64,000 nt of DNA from Lutibacter sp. (GTDB taxonomy: Bacteria; Bacteroidota; Bacteroidia; Flavobacteriales; Flavobacteriaceae). The position numbers were made by a program, and so were the translations under genes. The notes under the pieces were generated by a model. That model saw only the letters and a list, made by a program, of their open reading frames with translations. It ran no database searches and was not told the origin of the DNA. Each line of letters starts with the position of its first letter. Within the stretch, counting starts at the first letter, position 1. Below, one piece after another: positions 1 through 9,285 of this stretch. The DNA lies in NCBI RefSeq assembly GCF_021647475.1, contig NZ_JAKIUR010000002.1, positions 30,978 to 94,977 of the forward strand, written 5' to 3'.

Positions 1-920
1 CATTAGCAATTCCATTTACGCTATTTGCCGCTTTCCCGGGTTGGATGAATTCCTTACCAAAATCTGGAGGATGGTTAAATACCGTAAAAGTAGTGCTAGG
101 ATTTTTAGAACTTGCTTTAGCTTTTAAATTTTTATCAAATGCCGATTTAGTTTTGGATTTACATTGGTTTGAAAGAGAAGTTTTTATTGCCATTTGGATT
201 GCCATTTTTGGTACGTTAACCCTTTATCTTTTTGGAAAAATACAATTACCACATGATTCGCCTATAAACCATATTTCAGTGGGCAGATTAAGTTTAGGAT
301 TAATAACCTTAACATTTACCATTTATATGATTCCTGGCTTATGGGGAGCTCCATTAAATTTAATTAGTGCATTTCCACCACCACAACATTATAGTGAATC
401 TCCTTACGGAGTAGGATTTTCCAAATTAGGTAATGGTGGCAATCAAAATATCTCCGAGCTACCCGATGGTGCTCATTTAATGGCTCCGTATGATATTTTA
501 ACTTTTAATGATTACGATAAAGGATTGGCTTATGCAAAAAAAGTAAATAAGCCAGTAATGTTAGATTTTACAGGAAAAGCTTGTGTAAATTGTAGAAAAA
601 TGGAGCAAAATGTTTGGGTAAAAGATAAAGTATTGGCAATTTTAAAGAATGATGTAGTATTAATTTCACTATACGTTGATGATAAAAGAAAATTACCCGA
701 AGGTGAAGCGGTAGATTCTAAGTTAAATCCAGGTAAAAAATTACGATATATCGGTCAGAAATGGAGTGAAATGGAAACCATTAAATACGGAACAAATGCA
801 CAGCCTTTTTATGTTTTAATTAATCAAAATGAAGAAAATTTAAATGATCCTGTTGGATATACTCCAGATGTAGATGAGTTTTATAACTGGCTTAAAGATG
901 GAATAAAAAATTATAAATAA
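1..920 (+). CDS. DsbD-like thiol:disulfide interchange protein, C-terminal part
   Basis: The reading frame is open from base 3, so the gene enters the window from the left and the first in-window ATG (45) is internal. About 305 residues are visible. The first half has hydrophobic segments typical of the DsbD/CcdA membrane domain. The second half is a thioredoxin-like domain with a CVNC redox motif (first Cys about residue 194 of the visible part) followed by RKME, and a cis-Pro-like AQPFYV near the end. DsbD proteins pass electrons from cytoplasmic thioredoxin across the inner membrane to periplasmic thiol proteins. The N-terminal periplasmic domain and most membrane helices lie outside the window. 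Family assignment is firm; the exact partner is unknown. Confidence 0.85.
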   Translation, partial: LAIPFTLFAAFPGWMNSLPKSGGWLNTVKVVLGFLELALAFKFLSNADLVLDLHWFEREVFIAIWIAIFGTLTLYLFGKIQLPHDSPINHISVGRLSLGLITLTFTIYMIPGLWGAPLNLISAFPPPQHYSESPYGVGFSKLGNGGNQNISELPDGAHLMAPYDILTFNDYDKGLAYAKKVNKPVMLDFTGKACVNCRKMEQNVWVKDKVLAILKNDVVLISLYVDDKRKLPEGEAVDSKLNPGKKLRYIGQKWSEMETIKYGTNAQPFYVLINQNEENLNDPVGYTPDVDEFYNWLKDGIKNYK

Positions 921-930
921 AAATCCATTT

Positions 931-1117
931 TTTTGATAAAATTTCGTCAATTCGAGTGAATTTTAGCCTTTTTAGGCTTAAAATTAGTATCGAGAATAGG
1001 TTTCTTTAAAAAAAAACCGTTTTCAATACAATTTTTTATCAAAAATTACCTGCCTTGCCGTCAGGCAGGCTTGAACTTACGTAACAGTAAGTTTAAAAAG
1101 TCAAAATGCACAACGAG
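931..1117. repeat. Dispersed hairpin repeat, copy A
   Basis: This copy reads TTTTGATAAAATTTCGTCAA at its left end and ends with CAAAATGCACAACGAG. Internal landmarks shared with other copies are AGCCTTTTTAGGCT and TTAGTATCGAGAATAG. A smaller palindrome, CCTGCCTTGCCGTCAGGCAGG-like, sits at about 1051-1074. Other copies are at 20295, 26648, 28261 and 53376, with a divergent one at 27061. Confidence 0.8.
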
Positions 1118-1145
1118 TAAATAAAATTAGATTTTTATTGTAACG

Positions 1146-1187
1146 GAAACACGCTGATTTTATTTAAATTAGCGTGTTTCTTTTTTT
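1146..1187 (+). terminator. Strong intrinsic terminator
   Basis: A 15-bp stem with one G-U pair (GAAACACGCTGATTT / AAATTAGCGTGTTTC), loop TATTT, is followed by seven T. It lies after the DsbD-like gene and hairpin repeat A, and 18 bp before the aminotransferase start codon. Confidence 0.8.
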
Positions 1188-1205
1188 AAATTAAAATGAA
1201 GTATT

Positions 1206-2741
1206 ATGGCTAAGGATTCTAAGTTAGATTTAGAAAATAAATTGGAGGTAAAAGATGGAGAAATCAATGCTGATTTAACCGAATTAGAAATTTATTTTAA
1301 GCCTTTTAGAAAAAACATTATTGGAAATGGACAAACATTTTCTACTCCTTTTGGTGAAAAAAAAATCATTTATACCGATTGGACTGCTAGTGGAAGAATG
1401 TACCGCCCAATTGAAGAAAAATTGATAAATGTTTTTGGTCCTTTTGTTGCTAATACGCATACCGAAACTTCCACTACAGGTTCAGTGATGACTTCAGCAT
1501 ATCATAAAGCTAGAAGAATTATTAAAAATCATGTAAATGCAAATGCGGATGATGTTTTAATAACTAGCGGAAGCGGAATGACTGGTGTAATTAATAAATT
1601 TCAACGGATTTTAGGCTTAAAAGTAGCGGAAAATTTAAAAGAATATACTCATATTCCTTTAGATTTAAAACCTATTGTGTTTATTTCACATATGGAACAT
1701 CATTCTAATCAAACTTCTTGGTTAGAAACCATAGCCGATGTAGAAATTATTCCATGTCAAGATAATGGATTATTTTGCTTTAAAAGTTTTAAAAAATTAT
1801 TAGAAAAATATAAAAACAGACCTATAAAAATAGCTTCTATTACAGCGTGTTCAAATGTTACAGGAATTAGAACTGATTACCATAAAATTGCAAAAATGAT
1901 TCATGGTTACGGTGGACTTTGTTTTGTTGATTTTGCTTGCTCTGCACCCTATGTTGCTATGGATATGCATCCATCAGAAAAAGAAACCTATTTAGATGCT
2001 ATTTTCTTTTCACCACATAAATTTTTAGGAGGTCCCGGATCTTCTGGAGTACTTATTTTTAATAAAAAACTCTATAAAAATATGGTTCCTGATAATCCTG
2101 GTGGCGGAACAGTTATGTACACAAATCCTTGGGGAGCACATGATTATATTGATGATATTGAAACTAGGGAAGATGGTGGTACTCCAGGATTTTTACAAGC
2201 AATAAAAATAGCTTTGGCAATTCAACTTAAAGAGCAAATGAAGGTAGATAAAATTTTAGCAAGGGAACACGAAATAAATGCCATTATTTTTAAAAAACTT
2301 TCTGAAATTCCAAACCTTACTATCTTAGCAAAACAACATACCGATAGATTAGGGATTTTTTCGTTTTTTGTAGAAAATGCTCATTTTAATTTAATTGTAA
2401 AATTGTTAAATGATAAGTTCGGAATTCAAACTCGTGGAGGTTGTTCTTGTGCGGGAACTTATGGACATTATTTATTGCATTTAGATCAACAAACTTCTGA
2501 AAACATTGAAGATCAAATAAGCGAAGGTTGTTTAATTGAGAGACCAGGTTGGGTTCGTATGTCTATTCATCCAACTATTAGTAATAAAGAAATTTTGTTT
2601 GTGTGTGAAAGTATCAAAAAAGTTGCTGAAAATTTTGAAGAATGGGGAAAAGATTATGAATATGATGCTATAAAAAATGAATTCACTTATAAATTTGGTG
2701 AATCTTCAGAAAAAAAATTAGTAAATAATTGGTTCAAATAA
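1206..2741 (+). CDS. Class V aminotransferase / cysteine desulfurase-like PLP enzyme
   Basis: A 511-residue fold-type I PLP enzyme of the NifS/SufS superfamily. The Schiff-base lysine is in SPHKFLGG (K272), preceded by the VDFACSAPY stretch that carries the PLP-ring Asp. A GGCSCAG segment with C413 and C415 sits where desulfurases carry the active-site cysteine loop. It is longer than SufS (about 405 residues), with an extra charged N-terminus of about 40 residues and a C-terminal extension. No suf or isc genes are adjacent, so iron-sulfur supply is not supported by context. It could be a desulfurase, a lyase or an aminotransferase; only the fold family is certain. A terminator directly upstream suggests it starts its own transcript. 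Confidence 0.85.
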   Translation: MAKDSKLDLENKLEVKDGEINADLTELEIYFKPFRKNIIGNGQTFSTPFGEKKIIYTDWTASGRMYRPIEEKLINVFGPFVANTHTETSTTGSVMTSAYHKARRIIKNHVNANADDVLITSGSGMTGVINKFQRILGLKVAENLKEYTHIPLDLKPIVFISHMEHHSNQTSWLETIADVEIIPCQDNGLFCFKSFKKLLEKYKNRPIKIASITACSNVTGIRTDYHKIAKMIHGYGGLCFVDFACSAPYVAMDMHPSEKETYLDAIFFSPHKFLGGPGSSGVLIFNKKLYKNMVPDNPGGGTVMYTNPWGAHDYIDDIETREDGGTPGFLQAIKIALAIQLKEQMKVDKILAREHEINAIIFKKLSEIPNLTILAKQHTDRLGIFSFFVENAHFNLIVKLLNDKFGIQTRGGCSCAGTYGHYLLHLDQQTSENIEDQISEGCLIERPGWVRMSIHPTISNKEILFVCESIKKVAENFEEWGKDYEYDAIKNEFTYKFGESSEKKLVNNWFK

Positions 2742-2795
2742 ACGTATTAAACCTAGATGTTTTTATATATTTGGGTTTGAAATTTTAAAAAAATA

Positions 2796-3380
2796 ATGGA
2801 TAATTTTATTTTCTTTCTCAAACAAGGCTTATTTCATGTGTTAGATTGGAGTGCTTATGATCATATTTTATTTTTAATTGCCTTAACAGTGGTATATGAT
2901 TTTAAAAATCTAAAAAAAGTAATTTGGTTAATTTCAGCTTTTACAGTTGGGCATACGTTAACACTAATACTATCTTCATACAACGTAATTTCTATAAGTA
3001 CAAAATGGGTTGAATTTTTAATAGCTATCACTATTTTAATTACCGCTTTAGTTAATATTTTCTATGTAAAAAATACCACTAAGCAAACCAAAACTAATAT
3101 AAATCTAGTATTTGCATTATTTTTTGGATTAATTCACGGGCTTTCATTTTCGGGGTATTTTAAAATGTTAATTGGCAGTTCGCACAGTAAATTAATTCCT
3201 TTGTTAGAATTTGCTTTAGGAATTGAAATGGCACAAATTATTATTGTTATTATTGTTTTAATTGTTGGATTTATTTTTCAAACTATATTTCGTTTTTCAA
3301 AAAGAGATTGGGTTTTAATTATTTCATCTATTGTAATTGGCGTTGTTTTGCCAATTTTAAAAAGAAATATTTTTTGGTAA
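2796..3380 (+). CDS. HupE/UreJ family membrane protein
   Basis: A 194-residue, very hydrophobic protein with about six predicted membrane segments. The N-terminus has the family pattern GLFHVLDWSAYDHILFLIAL, and a conserved HG pair occurs in FGLIHGLSF. HupE/UreJ proteins are linked to nickel or other metal uptake in some bacteria, but stand-alone copies like this one are common in Flavobacteria and their substrate is unknown. No hydrogenase or urease gene is in the window. A possible -7 box (TATATTTG, 2766-2773) lies 23 bp upstream of the ATG. Confidence 0.8.
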   Translation: MDNFIFFLKQGLFHVLDWSAYDHILFLIALTVVYDFKNLKKVIWLISAFTVGHTLTLILSSYNVISISTKWVEFLIAITILITALVNIFYVKNTTKQTKTNINLVFALFFGLIHGLSFSGYFKMLIGSSHSKLIPLLEFALGIEMAQIIIVIIVLIVGFIFQTIFRFSKRDWVLIISSIVIGVVLPILKRNIFW

Positions 3381-3436
3381 ATTTTAACTTTAAAAAGAAA
3401 AGTTTCTTAGTACTTTCGTAATTCCTTTTAATTAAA

Positions 3437-3859
3437 ATGAATAAAAAACTGCTAAAATACGATAAAGCTTATATGAGAATGGCTTTGGAATGGGCAAAAT
3501 TATCATACTGCGAGCGAAAAAAAGTAGGGGCTTTAATTGTAAAAGAAAGAATGATTATCTCTGATGGATTTAATGGAACGCCAACAGGGTTTGAAAATAA
3601 TTGTGAAGAAAGCGAAAAAACAAAATGGTACGTTTTACATGCTGAAGCTAATGCAATATTAAAAGTAGCATCTTCAACACAATCTTGTAAAAATGCTACG
3701 TTATATATAACCATGTCACCTTGCAAAGAATGTAGTAAATTAATACATCAATCAGGAATTAAAAGAGTAGTATATGCAAACGCGTATAAAGATACCACAG
3801 GCTTAGATTTTTTAGAAAAAGCAGGTGTAGAAATAATGCATCTTAAAAATTTAAAATGA
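3437..3859 (+). CDS. dCMP deaminase family protein (ComEB-like)
   Basis: A 140-residue zinc-dependent deaminase. The zinc and catalytic residues are visible as HAEAN (H68, E70) and PCKEC (P95, C96, C99). The length and the N-terminal MRMALEWAKLS segment fit the deoxycytidylate deaminase family, which converts dCMP to dUMP for thymidylate synthesis in the cytoplasm. The stop codon overlaps the start of the next gene (ATGA, shared bases 3856-3859), so the two are probably translated from one message. The sequence TACTTTCG at about 3411-3418 could be the -7 box. Confidence 0.88.
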   Translation: MNKKLLKYDKAYMRMALEWAKLSYCERKKVGALIVKERMIISDGFNGTPTGFENNCEESEKTKWYVLHAEANAILKVASSTQSCKNATLYITMSPCKECSKLIHQSGIKRVVYANAYKDTTGLDFLEKAGVEIMHLKNLK

Positions 3860-5481
3860 CAAACAGAAAAATAACTTTACCATTATATTTAGCAATTTCA
3901 GTTGTTATAGGAATTGCAATAGGTACACTCTTTAACTTTAAAAAGAAACCTGCATTATTTAGTTCAAACACTAATGAAGCTAAAATAAAAAGGTTAATAG
4001 ATTACATAAATTACGATTATGTAGATAAAGTTGATACCGATAGTTTATTAGATGATGCCATTACTAAAATGTTGAGCGAATTAGATCCACATTCGGTTTA
4101 TATTCCTAAAAATGAATTAAAGAGTATAACGGAAACCATGCAAGGAAAATTTGTTGGAATTGGAGTTTCATTTTTAATGCATAATGATACTGTTGCGGTA
4201 AGTAGCGTTATTAAAGGAGGTCCAAGTGAAAAAGCAGGAATTAAAGCTGGAGATAGAATATTGGTGGCTAATAAAGATACCCTTTACGGAAAAGCTATAT
4301 TACATAAAGCTGAAGTTGCTGAAAACAAAGCTAAAACTATTTCAGGGAATAGAAAACTTTCTGATGCAGTTATAAAATCATTAAAAGGTGAGCCAGATAC
4401 TAAAGTTAACGTTTCAGTTTACAGAAAATCTTCCAATAAAATTCTAAATTTTAAAATTACAAGAGGCGAAGTGCCAATTATTAGTGTTCCTTCTTACTAT
4501 ATGATTAATAAAAAATTAGGATATATAAAAATTGACCGTTTTGCCAGAACCACTTATAAAGAGTTTAAAACAGCTTTAGAGGATTTAAAATCAGAAGGAA
4601 TGACTTCCTTAATATTAGATTTAAGAGGAAATCCAGGTGGATTTATGGATATAGCAGATAAAATTGCTGATGAATTTTTAAAAGATGGTAAATTAATAGT
4701 TTTCACAAAAAATAAAAATGGCGAAGTCGATAAAATCTATGCAACAGGAAAAGGAGAATTTGAAAATAATAAAGTGTATGTTTTAATAAATGAAAATTCT
4801 GCTTCGGCTAGTGAAATTATATCAGGAGCATTACAAGATAATGATAGAGGAATTATTGTAGGCAGACGATCCTTCGGAAAAGGTTTAGTACAACAAGAAA
4901 TGGATTTAGGTGATGGTTCAGCCGTTAGACTTACTACAGCTAGATATTATACGCCAACGGGAAGATCAATTCAAAAACCATACAATCATAAAGATAATAC
5001 AGCTTATAGAAACGATTATTTAAATCGTATTCATAATGGAGAATTACTATCAAAAGATAGTATCAAAATTGATGATAAATTAAAATATACAACGCCAAAA
5101 GGCAAAATTGTGTATGGTGGTGGCGGAATTATACCAGATGTTTTTGTACCAATAGATACTACCAGTGTTTTTAGTAATAAACTATTTGGAAGGCTAAATG
5201 AGTTTGTATTTAATTATGTAGATGATCATAGAAAAGAATTGAGTTCATGGAAACTAAAAGATTTTGTAACTAATTTTGATCATTCAAATAAGGTTATAAA
5301 TTCTTATTTAAATTTTATTGATGTAAAAAAACCTATATCACCCAAAGCTAAAGAAAATTTAAAAATCTATTTAAAAGGCCTAATTGCTCGTAATTTATTT
5401 GGCGAAATAGGGTACAATATGGTAACTCAAAACAATGATAATATGATTCAAAAAGTTATTGAGTTAGATCAAAAAGACTAA
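3856..5481 (+). CDS. S41 family carboxy-terminal processing protease
   Basis: A 541-residue CtpA/Prc-type serine protease. It has an N-terminal signal anchor (residues 5-25), a PDZ domain (about 85-185, with the MQGKFVGIGVSF entry) and the S41 catalytic core. The Ser/Lys dyad is visible as SASASE (S317) and FGKG (K342), with the typical 25-residue spacing. These proteases trim C-termini of periplasmic or exported proteins. The gene overlaps the dCMP deaminase gene by 4 bases. A second S41 protease of similar size is encoded at 34845-36491. Confidence 0.92.
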   Translation: MTNRKITLPLYLAISVVIGIAIGTLFNFKKKPALFSSNTNEAKIKRLIDYINYDYVDKVDTDSLLDDAITKMLSELDPHSVYIPKNELKSITETMQGKFVGIGVSFLMHNDTVAVSSVIKGGPSEKAGIKAGDRILVANKDTLYGKAILHKAEVAENKAKTISGNRKLSDAVIKSLKGEPDTKVNVSVYRKSSNKILNFKITRGEVPIISVPSYYMINKKLGYIKIDRFARTTYKEFKTALEDLKSEGMTSLILDLRGNPGGFMDIADKIADEFLKDGKLIVFTKNKNGEVDKIYATGKGEFENNKVYVLINENSASASEIISGALQDNDRGIIVGRRSFGKGLVQQEMDLGDGSAVRLTTARYYTPTGRSIQKPYNHKDNTAYRNDYLNRIHNGELLSKDSIKIDDKLKYTTPKGKIVYGGGGIIPDVFVPIDTTSVFSNKLFGRLNEFVFNYVDDHRKELSSWKLKDFVTNFDHSNKVINSYLNFIDVKKPISPKAKENLKIYLKGLIARNLFGEIGYNMVTQNNDNMIQKVIELDQKD

Positions 5482-5507
5482 TATTATTAGTTATTAACTG
5501 TAAAGTG

Positions 5508-5515
5508 TATCTTTG
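5508..5515 (+). promoter_or_regulatory. Candidate -7 promoter box before lpxH-like gene
   Basis: TATCTTTG matches the Bacteroidetes TAnnTTTG -7 element and lies 20 bp before the TTG start at 5536, implying a leader of about 15 nt. No good -33 TTTG was found. Confidence 0.45.
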
Positions 5516-5535
5516 GCGAACAAAATAATATAACA

Positions 5536-6288
5536 TTGAATACTCCTAAAAAAATATACTTTGCTTCTGATCAGCATTTTGGAGCTCCAACTACTGAAAA
5601 GAGTAAAATTAGAGAAAAAAAATTTATTGATTGGTTAGATGCTATTAAAAAAGATGCTGAAGCTGTTTTTTTGTTAGGAGATTTATTTGATTTTTGGTTT
5701 GAGTATAAAACAGTTGTTCCAAAAGGATTTATTAGAGTTTTAGGAAAATTAGCTGAATTAAAAGATAGCGGAATAAAAATTCATTTTTTTGTAGGAAACC
5801 ATGATTTGTGGATGAAAGATTATTTTGAAAAAGAACTAAATATTCCTATTTATCGGAAGCCTACTGAATTCACCTTTAATAATAAATTATTTCTAATTGG
5901 TCATGGTGATGGATTAGGACCTGGAGATAAAGGATATAAACGAATGAAAAAGGTGTTTACAAACCCTTTTTCAAATTGGCTATACAAATGGTTGCATCCA
6001 GATATTGGAATGCAATTAGCTCAATACTTATCTCTTAAAAATAAATTGATTTCAGGTGAAGAAGATATTAAATTTTTAGGAGAAGAAAACGAATGGCTCG
6101 TTCAATATTGTAAGAAAAAATTAGTACACAAACAGTATGATTTCTTTGTTTTTGGGCATAGGCATTTACCTATGGAAATAGCTGTTTCTGAAAATTCAAA
6201 ATATATTAATACTGGAGATTGGATTACCCATTTTACCTATGGCGAATTTGATGGAGAACAATTAAGATTAAAAAAATATAAATCATAA
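5536..6288 (+). CDS. lpxH: UDP-2,3-diacylglucosamine diphosphatase, LpxH-like
   Basis: A 250-residue calcineurin-like metallophosphoesterase. All metal-binding blocks are present: SDQHFG near the N-terminus, GDLFDFWFE, GNHDLWM, HGDG and FGHRH. The spacing and the FDFWFEY block are those of LpxH, which removes UMP from UDP-diacylglucosamine to give lipid X in lipid A synthesis. The frame has no ATG or GTG between the upstream stop (5488-5490) and the first conserved block, so TTG at 5536 is taken as the start. A perfect palindromic terminator follows the stop codon. Confidence 0.88.
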   Translation: MNTPKKIYFASDQHFGAPTTEKSKIREKKFIDWLDAIKKDAEAVFLLGDLFDFWFEYKTVVPKGFIRVLGKLAELKDSGIKIHFFVGNHDLWMKDYFEKELNIPIYRKPTEFTFNNKLFLIGHGDGLGPGDKGYKRMKKVFTNPFSNWLYKWLHPDIGMQLAQYLSLKNKLISGEEDIKFLGEENEWLVQYCKKKLVHKQYDFFVFGHRHLPMEIAVSENSKYINTGDWITHFTYGEFDGEQLRLKKYKS

Positions 6289-6317
6289 AAAAAAGAGGCT
6301 AATTAGCCTCTTTTTTT
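6288..6317. terminator. Bidirectional terminator
   Basis: The perfect palindrome GAGGCTAATTAGCCTC is flanked by A on the left and seven T on the right. It lies between the convergent lpxH-like and TonB-dependent receptor genes and can serve both. Confidence 0.85.
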
Positions 6318-6338
6318 ACCATAGTATTAATATTTTTC

Positions 6339-8981
6339 TTAGAATTTATAGCTTACACCAGCTTTTAAAGTAGTCCCATTAAAACCAAATTGATTTACTT
6401 CCCAAGGATATTTGAAACGTCCACCAAGATCAGTTACAAAATCACCTTTAGTATCAATTGCATCAGGGTAAACATTTAATAAATTGTTTACAGATAAATT
6501 TACAGATACTTTTTCTGAAAAAGCATAATTAAAATTAAGATCGGTTACAACTTTTCCTGCAAAGGTTTGATCTTTATTAGGATCTGACGCATGTTGCCAA
6601 GTAACTTCACCAAAATAAGTATTATTTAATTGTGCACTAAATTTATTTATTTCATAATCAAAACCTAATAAAATTTTAGTTTTTGGTCTAGAATCTGTAA
6701 TTCTGGCTTGTTCTTTTCTGTTAAAAATGTCATATCCATTATCAGCTAAAATTTGTGGTGTTGCAATTTTTCCTACAATTTTAGTATCGTTAAAGTTTCC
6801 TGCTAAATTGATAGCTAAACTTCCTTCTCCTAATTCAAGATTTGAATACGATGCAGTAAAATCAACTCCATTTGTTTCCGTATTAACAGCATTAATAAAA
6901 AACTTAATACTGGTTACGTTGAAATCATTTAAAATTTGCTCAACAGGATTTGTAGTTGTATTATCACCATCAAAACCAACTTCTCCTGTAAATAAAACCC
7001 TATCATTAACTTTAATATTATAAAAATCTAATGAAAAAGTTAAATTTCTGTCAGGTTTATAGGTGAATCCTACTGAAAAGTTTTTAGAAGTTTCAGCATG
7101 TAGTTGAGGTACTCCTAAACCATCGCGAATTACTGGGTCAACATTATTGAAAGTTCCTTGGTTAGATATGGTACCTCCAGAAACTAATGTTTGAATATTA
7201 CTTAAATAAATTTGATGTAATGAAGGAGCTCTAAAACCCGTTCCATAAGATGCACGTATTGCACCTTTATTTCCTAATTTATATCTTGAATCAACTTTCC
7301 ATGAGGTATTACTTCCAAAATCAGAAAAATCCTCATAACGTACAGCACCACCTATTAAAAAATCCTTTGTAGCATCCCAATCAAGGTTTGCATATACACC
7401 GTAATTAGTTCTATCTTTATTTATAGCATTTGCTGGTTGAATACCAGGGAATGATTGTGCTCCACCTCCAAAATAAGAATCTGGTTCACCTGCAGATGCT
7501 TTAAAAACTTCTTTTCTGGCTTCTGCTCCAAGAGCTAAACTTAATTGCCCAAAACTTCTGCTTAAATCAAAATTTGCTATTAAATTACTAAAAGAGTAAG
7601 CACCCGCTTTAAATTTTGTAGGGCTTGCAGCCCCTAAATCAGGATTTAAAGTATTTCCAATGGTATAATCAACTTGGTTCATCCCGAAAGTTCCACTTAA
7701 ATCGGCTTTAAAACCTAAAAGGTCAAATTTTACACCAACACTATTCATAAAGTCTTGTATGTTAGCTTCAAATGTTGGTTGAAATCCTTGATATTCAGTT
7801 CCTGCAGCATGTAATAAATTATATGGATCTGGAACCCAATATGGAGTTCTGTAAAGAGCAAAACTAGTTCCTTTTCTTGAGGTTAATCCACCAAAAGCAT
7901 AAAATTCTCCAGAACTGTTTTTAAAAGGAAGCCCCATATTATAAAAAATTTTCCCTTCCTTCATTTCAGGCTGTCCTACAGTCATTCCCATATCAGGATT
8001 TTGTTGAAGCCAAGGAAGTGTACCGTTCAATATTGCTGGGTCATTGAAAATAACGCCAAATAATCCATCACCTCCAGGTCTGCCAGCTCTGTTAGTAAGC
8101 TCTTGACGATAATAAGATAATGTAAAGTTTATGTAACCATTTTCGCCAACATTTAATGTTGAATTTATATCGGCACCTATATTAAAACCATCACCTTTAG
8201 TTGTAATCCCTGAATCTACATTTAAGTTGGTATATTCTACATTTTTCTTTAAAACAATATTAATAACACCAGCAATAGCGTCTGAACCATATTGAGCAGA
8301 AGCACCATCTCTTAAAACTTCAATTCTTTCAATAGCAGCAGCAGGAATACTTTTCATGTCTGTACCAACTTCACCTTTTCCGGGGGTATCGTTAATATAA
8401 ACTAAGGCACTTTGATTTTTTCTTTTACCATTAACCAATACTAATGTTCTACTTGGACCTAATCCTCTTAAATCTGCAGGGTCAAAATGTGCTGTTGCAT
8501 CAGAAATGGTTTGATTAGAAGCATTATAAGATGGAACTTTGTAGGTTAACATTTGTTCTATACTAGTTTTTCCAGTAGATTTTAGTTCCTGAACGCCAAT
8601 ATTATCAATTGGCACAGGAGAATCTAACACGGTACGTGGTTTTGCTCTGTTCCCGGTTACTATAACTTCATTTAAACTAACTCCTTCTTCTTGGAGTTTG
8701 ATAATAATATTGGATGAAGTAGTTATATGATGCTTCTTTGTTGTGAAACCAATAAAGGAAACAACTAAATTAGTAGGTAGATTAGATACTTTAAATTGAA
8801 AATCACCATTTTCATTAGATGTTGTACCATTTGATGTTCCTGCTTCTAATATTGTTGCAAAGGGAACACCATTCCCTTTATCATCAATAATTTTACCCGA
8901 AATTGTTGTTTGTCCCCAAGTTAGTAAAGGGAAAAACAATAATAACAATAAAAATTTTAATTGTGTAATTGATTTTTTCAT
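6339..8981 (-). CDS. TonB-dependent outer-membrane receptor with carboxypeptidase-regulatory domain
   Basis: An 880-residue protein. It has a signal peptide (1-24, ending TWGQ), a carboxypeptidase D regulatory-like domain (about 25-105), then LNEVIVTGNR as the TonB-box region, a plug domain (about 115-250, with VLVNGKR and GSDAIAGVINI) and a 22-strand barrel ending in an aromatic KAGVSYKF C-terminus. Such receptors import large or scarce substrates across the outer membrane using TonB energy. There is no SusD-like partner nearby, so the substrate cannot be named. Transcribed divergently from the Bat operon; the shared 304-bp gap holds an inverted repeat (9072-9105). Confidence 0.92.
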   Translation of the reverse strand: MKKSITQLKFLLLLLFFPLLTWGQTTISGKIIDDKGNGVPFATILEAGTSNGTTSNENGDFQFKVSNLPTNLVVSFIGFTTKKHHITTSSNIIIKLQEEGVSLNEVIVTGNRAKPRTVLDSPVPIDNIGVQELKSTGKTSIEQMLTYKVPSYNASNQTISDATAHFDPADLRGLGPSRTLVLVNGKRKNQSALVYINDTPGKGEVGTDMKSIPAAAIERIEVLRDGASAQYGSDAIAGVINIVLKKNVEYTNLNVDSGITTKGDGFNIGADINSTLNVGENGYINFTLSYYRQELTNRAGRPGGDGLFGVIFNDPAILNGTLPWLQQNPDMGMTVGQPEMKEGKIFYNMGLPFKNSSGEFYAFGGLTSRKGTSFALYRTPYWVPDPYNLLHAAGTEYQGFQPTFEANIQDFMNSVGVKFDLLGFKADLSGTFGMNQVDYTIGNTLNPDLGAASPTKFKAGAYSFSNLIANFDLSRSFGQLSLALGAEARKEVFKASAGEPDSYFGGGAQSFPGIQPANAINKDRTNYGVYANLDWDATKDFLIGGAVRYEDFSDFGSNTSWKVDSRYKLGNKGAIRASYGTGFRAPSLHQIYLSNIQTLVSGGTISNQGTFNNVDPVIRDGLGVPQLHAETSKNFSVGFTYKPDRNLTFSLDFYNIKVNDRVLFTGEVGFDGDNTTTNPVEQILNDFNVTSIKFFINAVNTETNGVDFTASYSNLELGEGSLAINLAGNFNDTKIVGKIATPQILADNGYDIFNRKEQARITDSRPKTKILLGFDYEINKFSAQLNNTYFGEVTWQHASDPNKDQTFAGKVVTDLNFNYAFSEKVSVNLSVNNLLNVYPDAIDTKGDFVTDLGGRFKYPWEVNQFGFNGTTLKAGVSYKF

Positions 8982-9071
8982 ATATAGTAATATTTAAATT
9001 TCGGTAAATATTAAAAAAATGTTAAAACTTACCAAGTAATTCAATTAAAAATGCACATATTTAACAACTTT

Positions 9072-9105
9072 AATGATAAGTGTTTAAAAAACAACACTTA
9101 TCATT
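9072..9105. promoter_or_regulatory. 13-bp inverted repeat in the receptor/Bat intergenic gap
   Basis: Perfect arms AATGATAAGTGTT (9072-9084) and AACACTTATCATT (9093-9105) are separated by 8 bp. It is the only clear structure in the gap 8982-9285 between two divergent genes. It lacks a T-run, so an operator or a leader hairpin is more likely than a terminator. Function is inferred. Confidence 0.5.
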
Positions 9106-9285
9106 GAATAATAGTTATTTTTTATAATTTTTAAATATGAAAAACTTTTAAAAAGTGAAAATCCTGTTAAACCTTAAGGTTTAGTTTGATTTTTAACCTA
9201 TTTTTAACAGCAAAAAATGAAAATTATGTGCTACTTGCACGGTGAATTTTAAGAAGGTTATTTTACCCAAAAAAATAAATATAAC

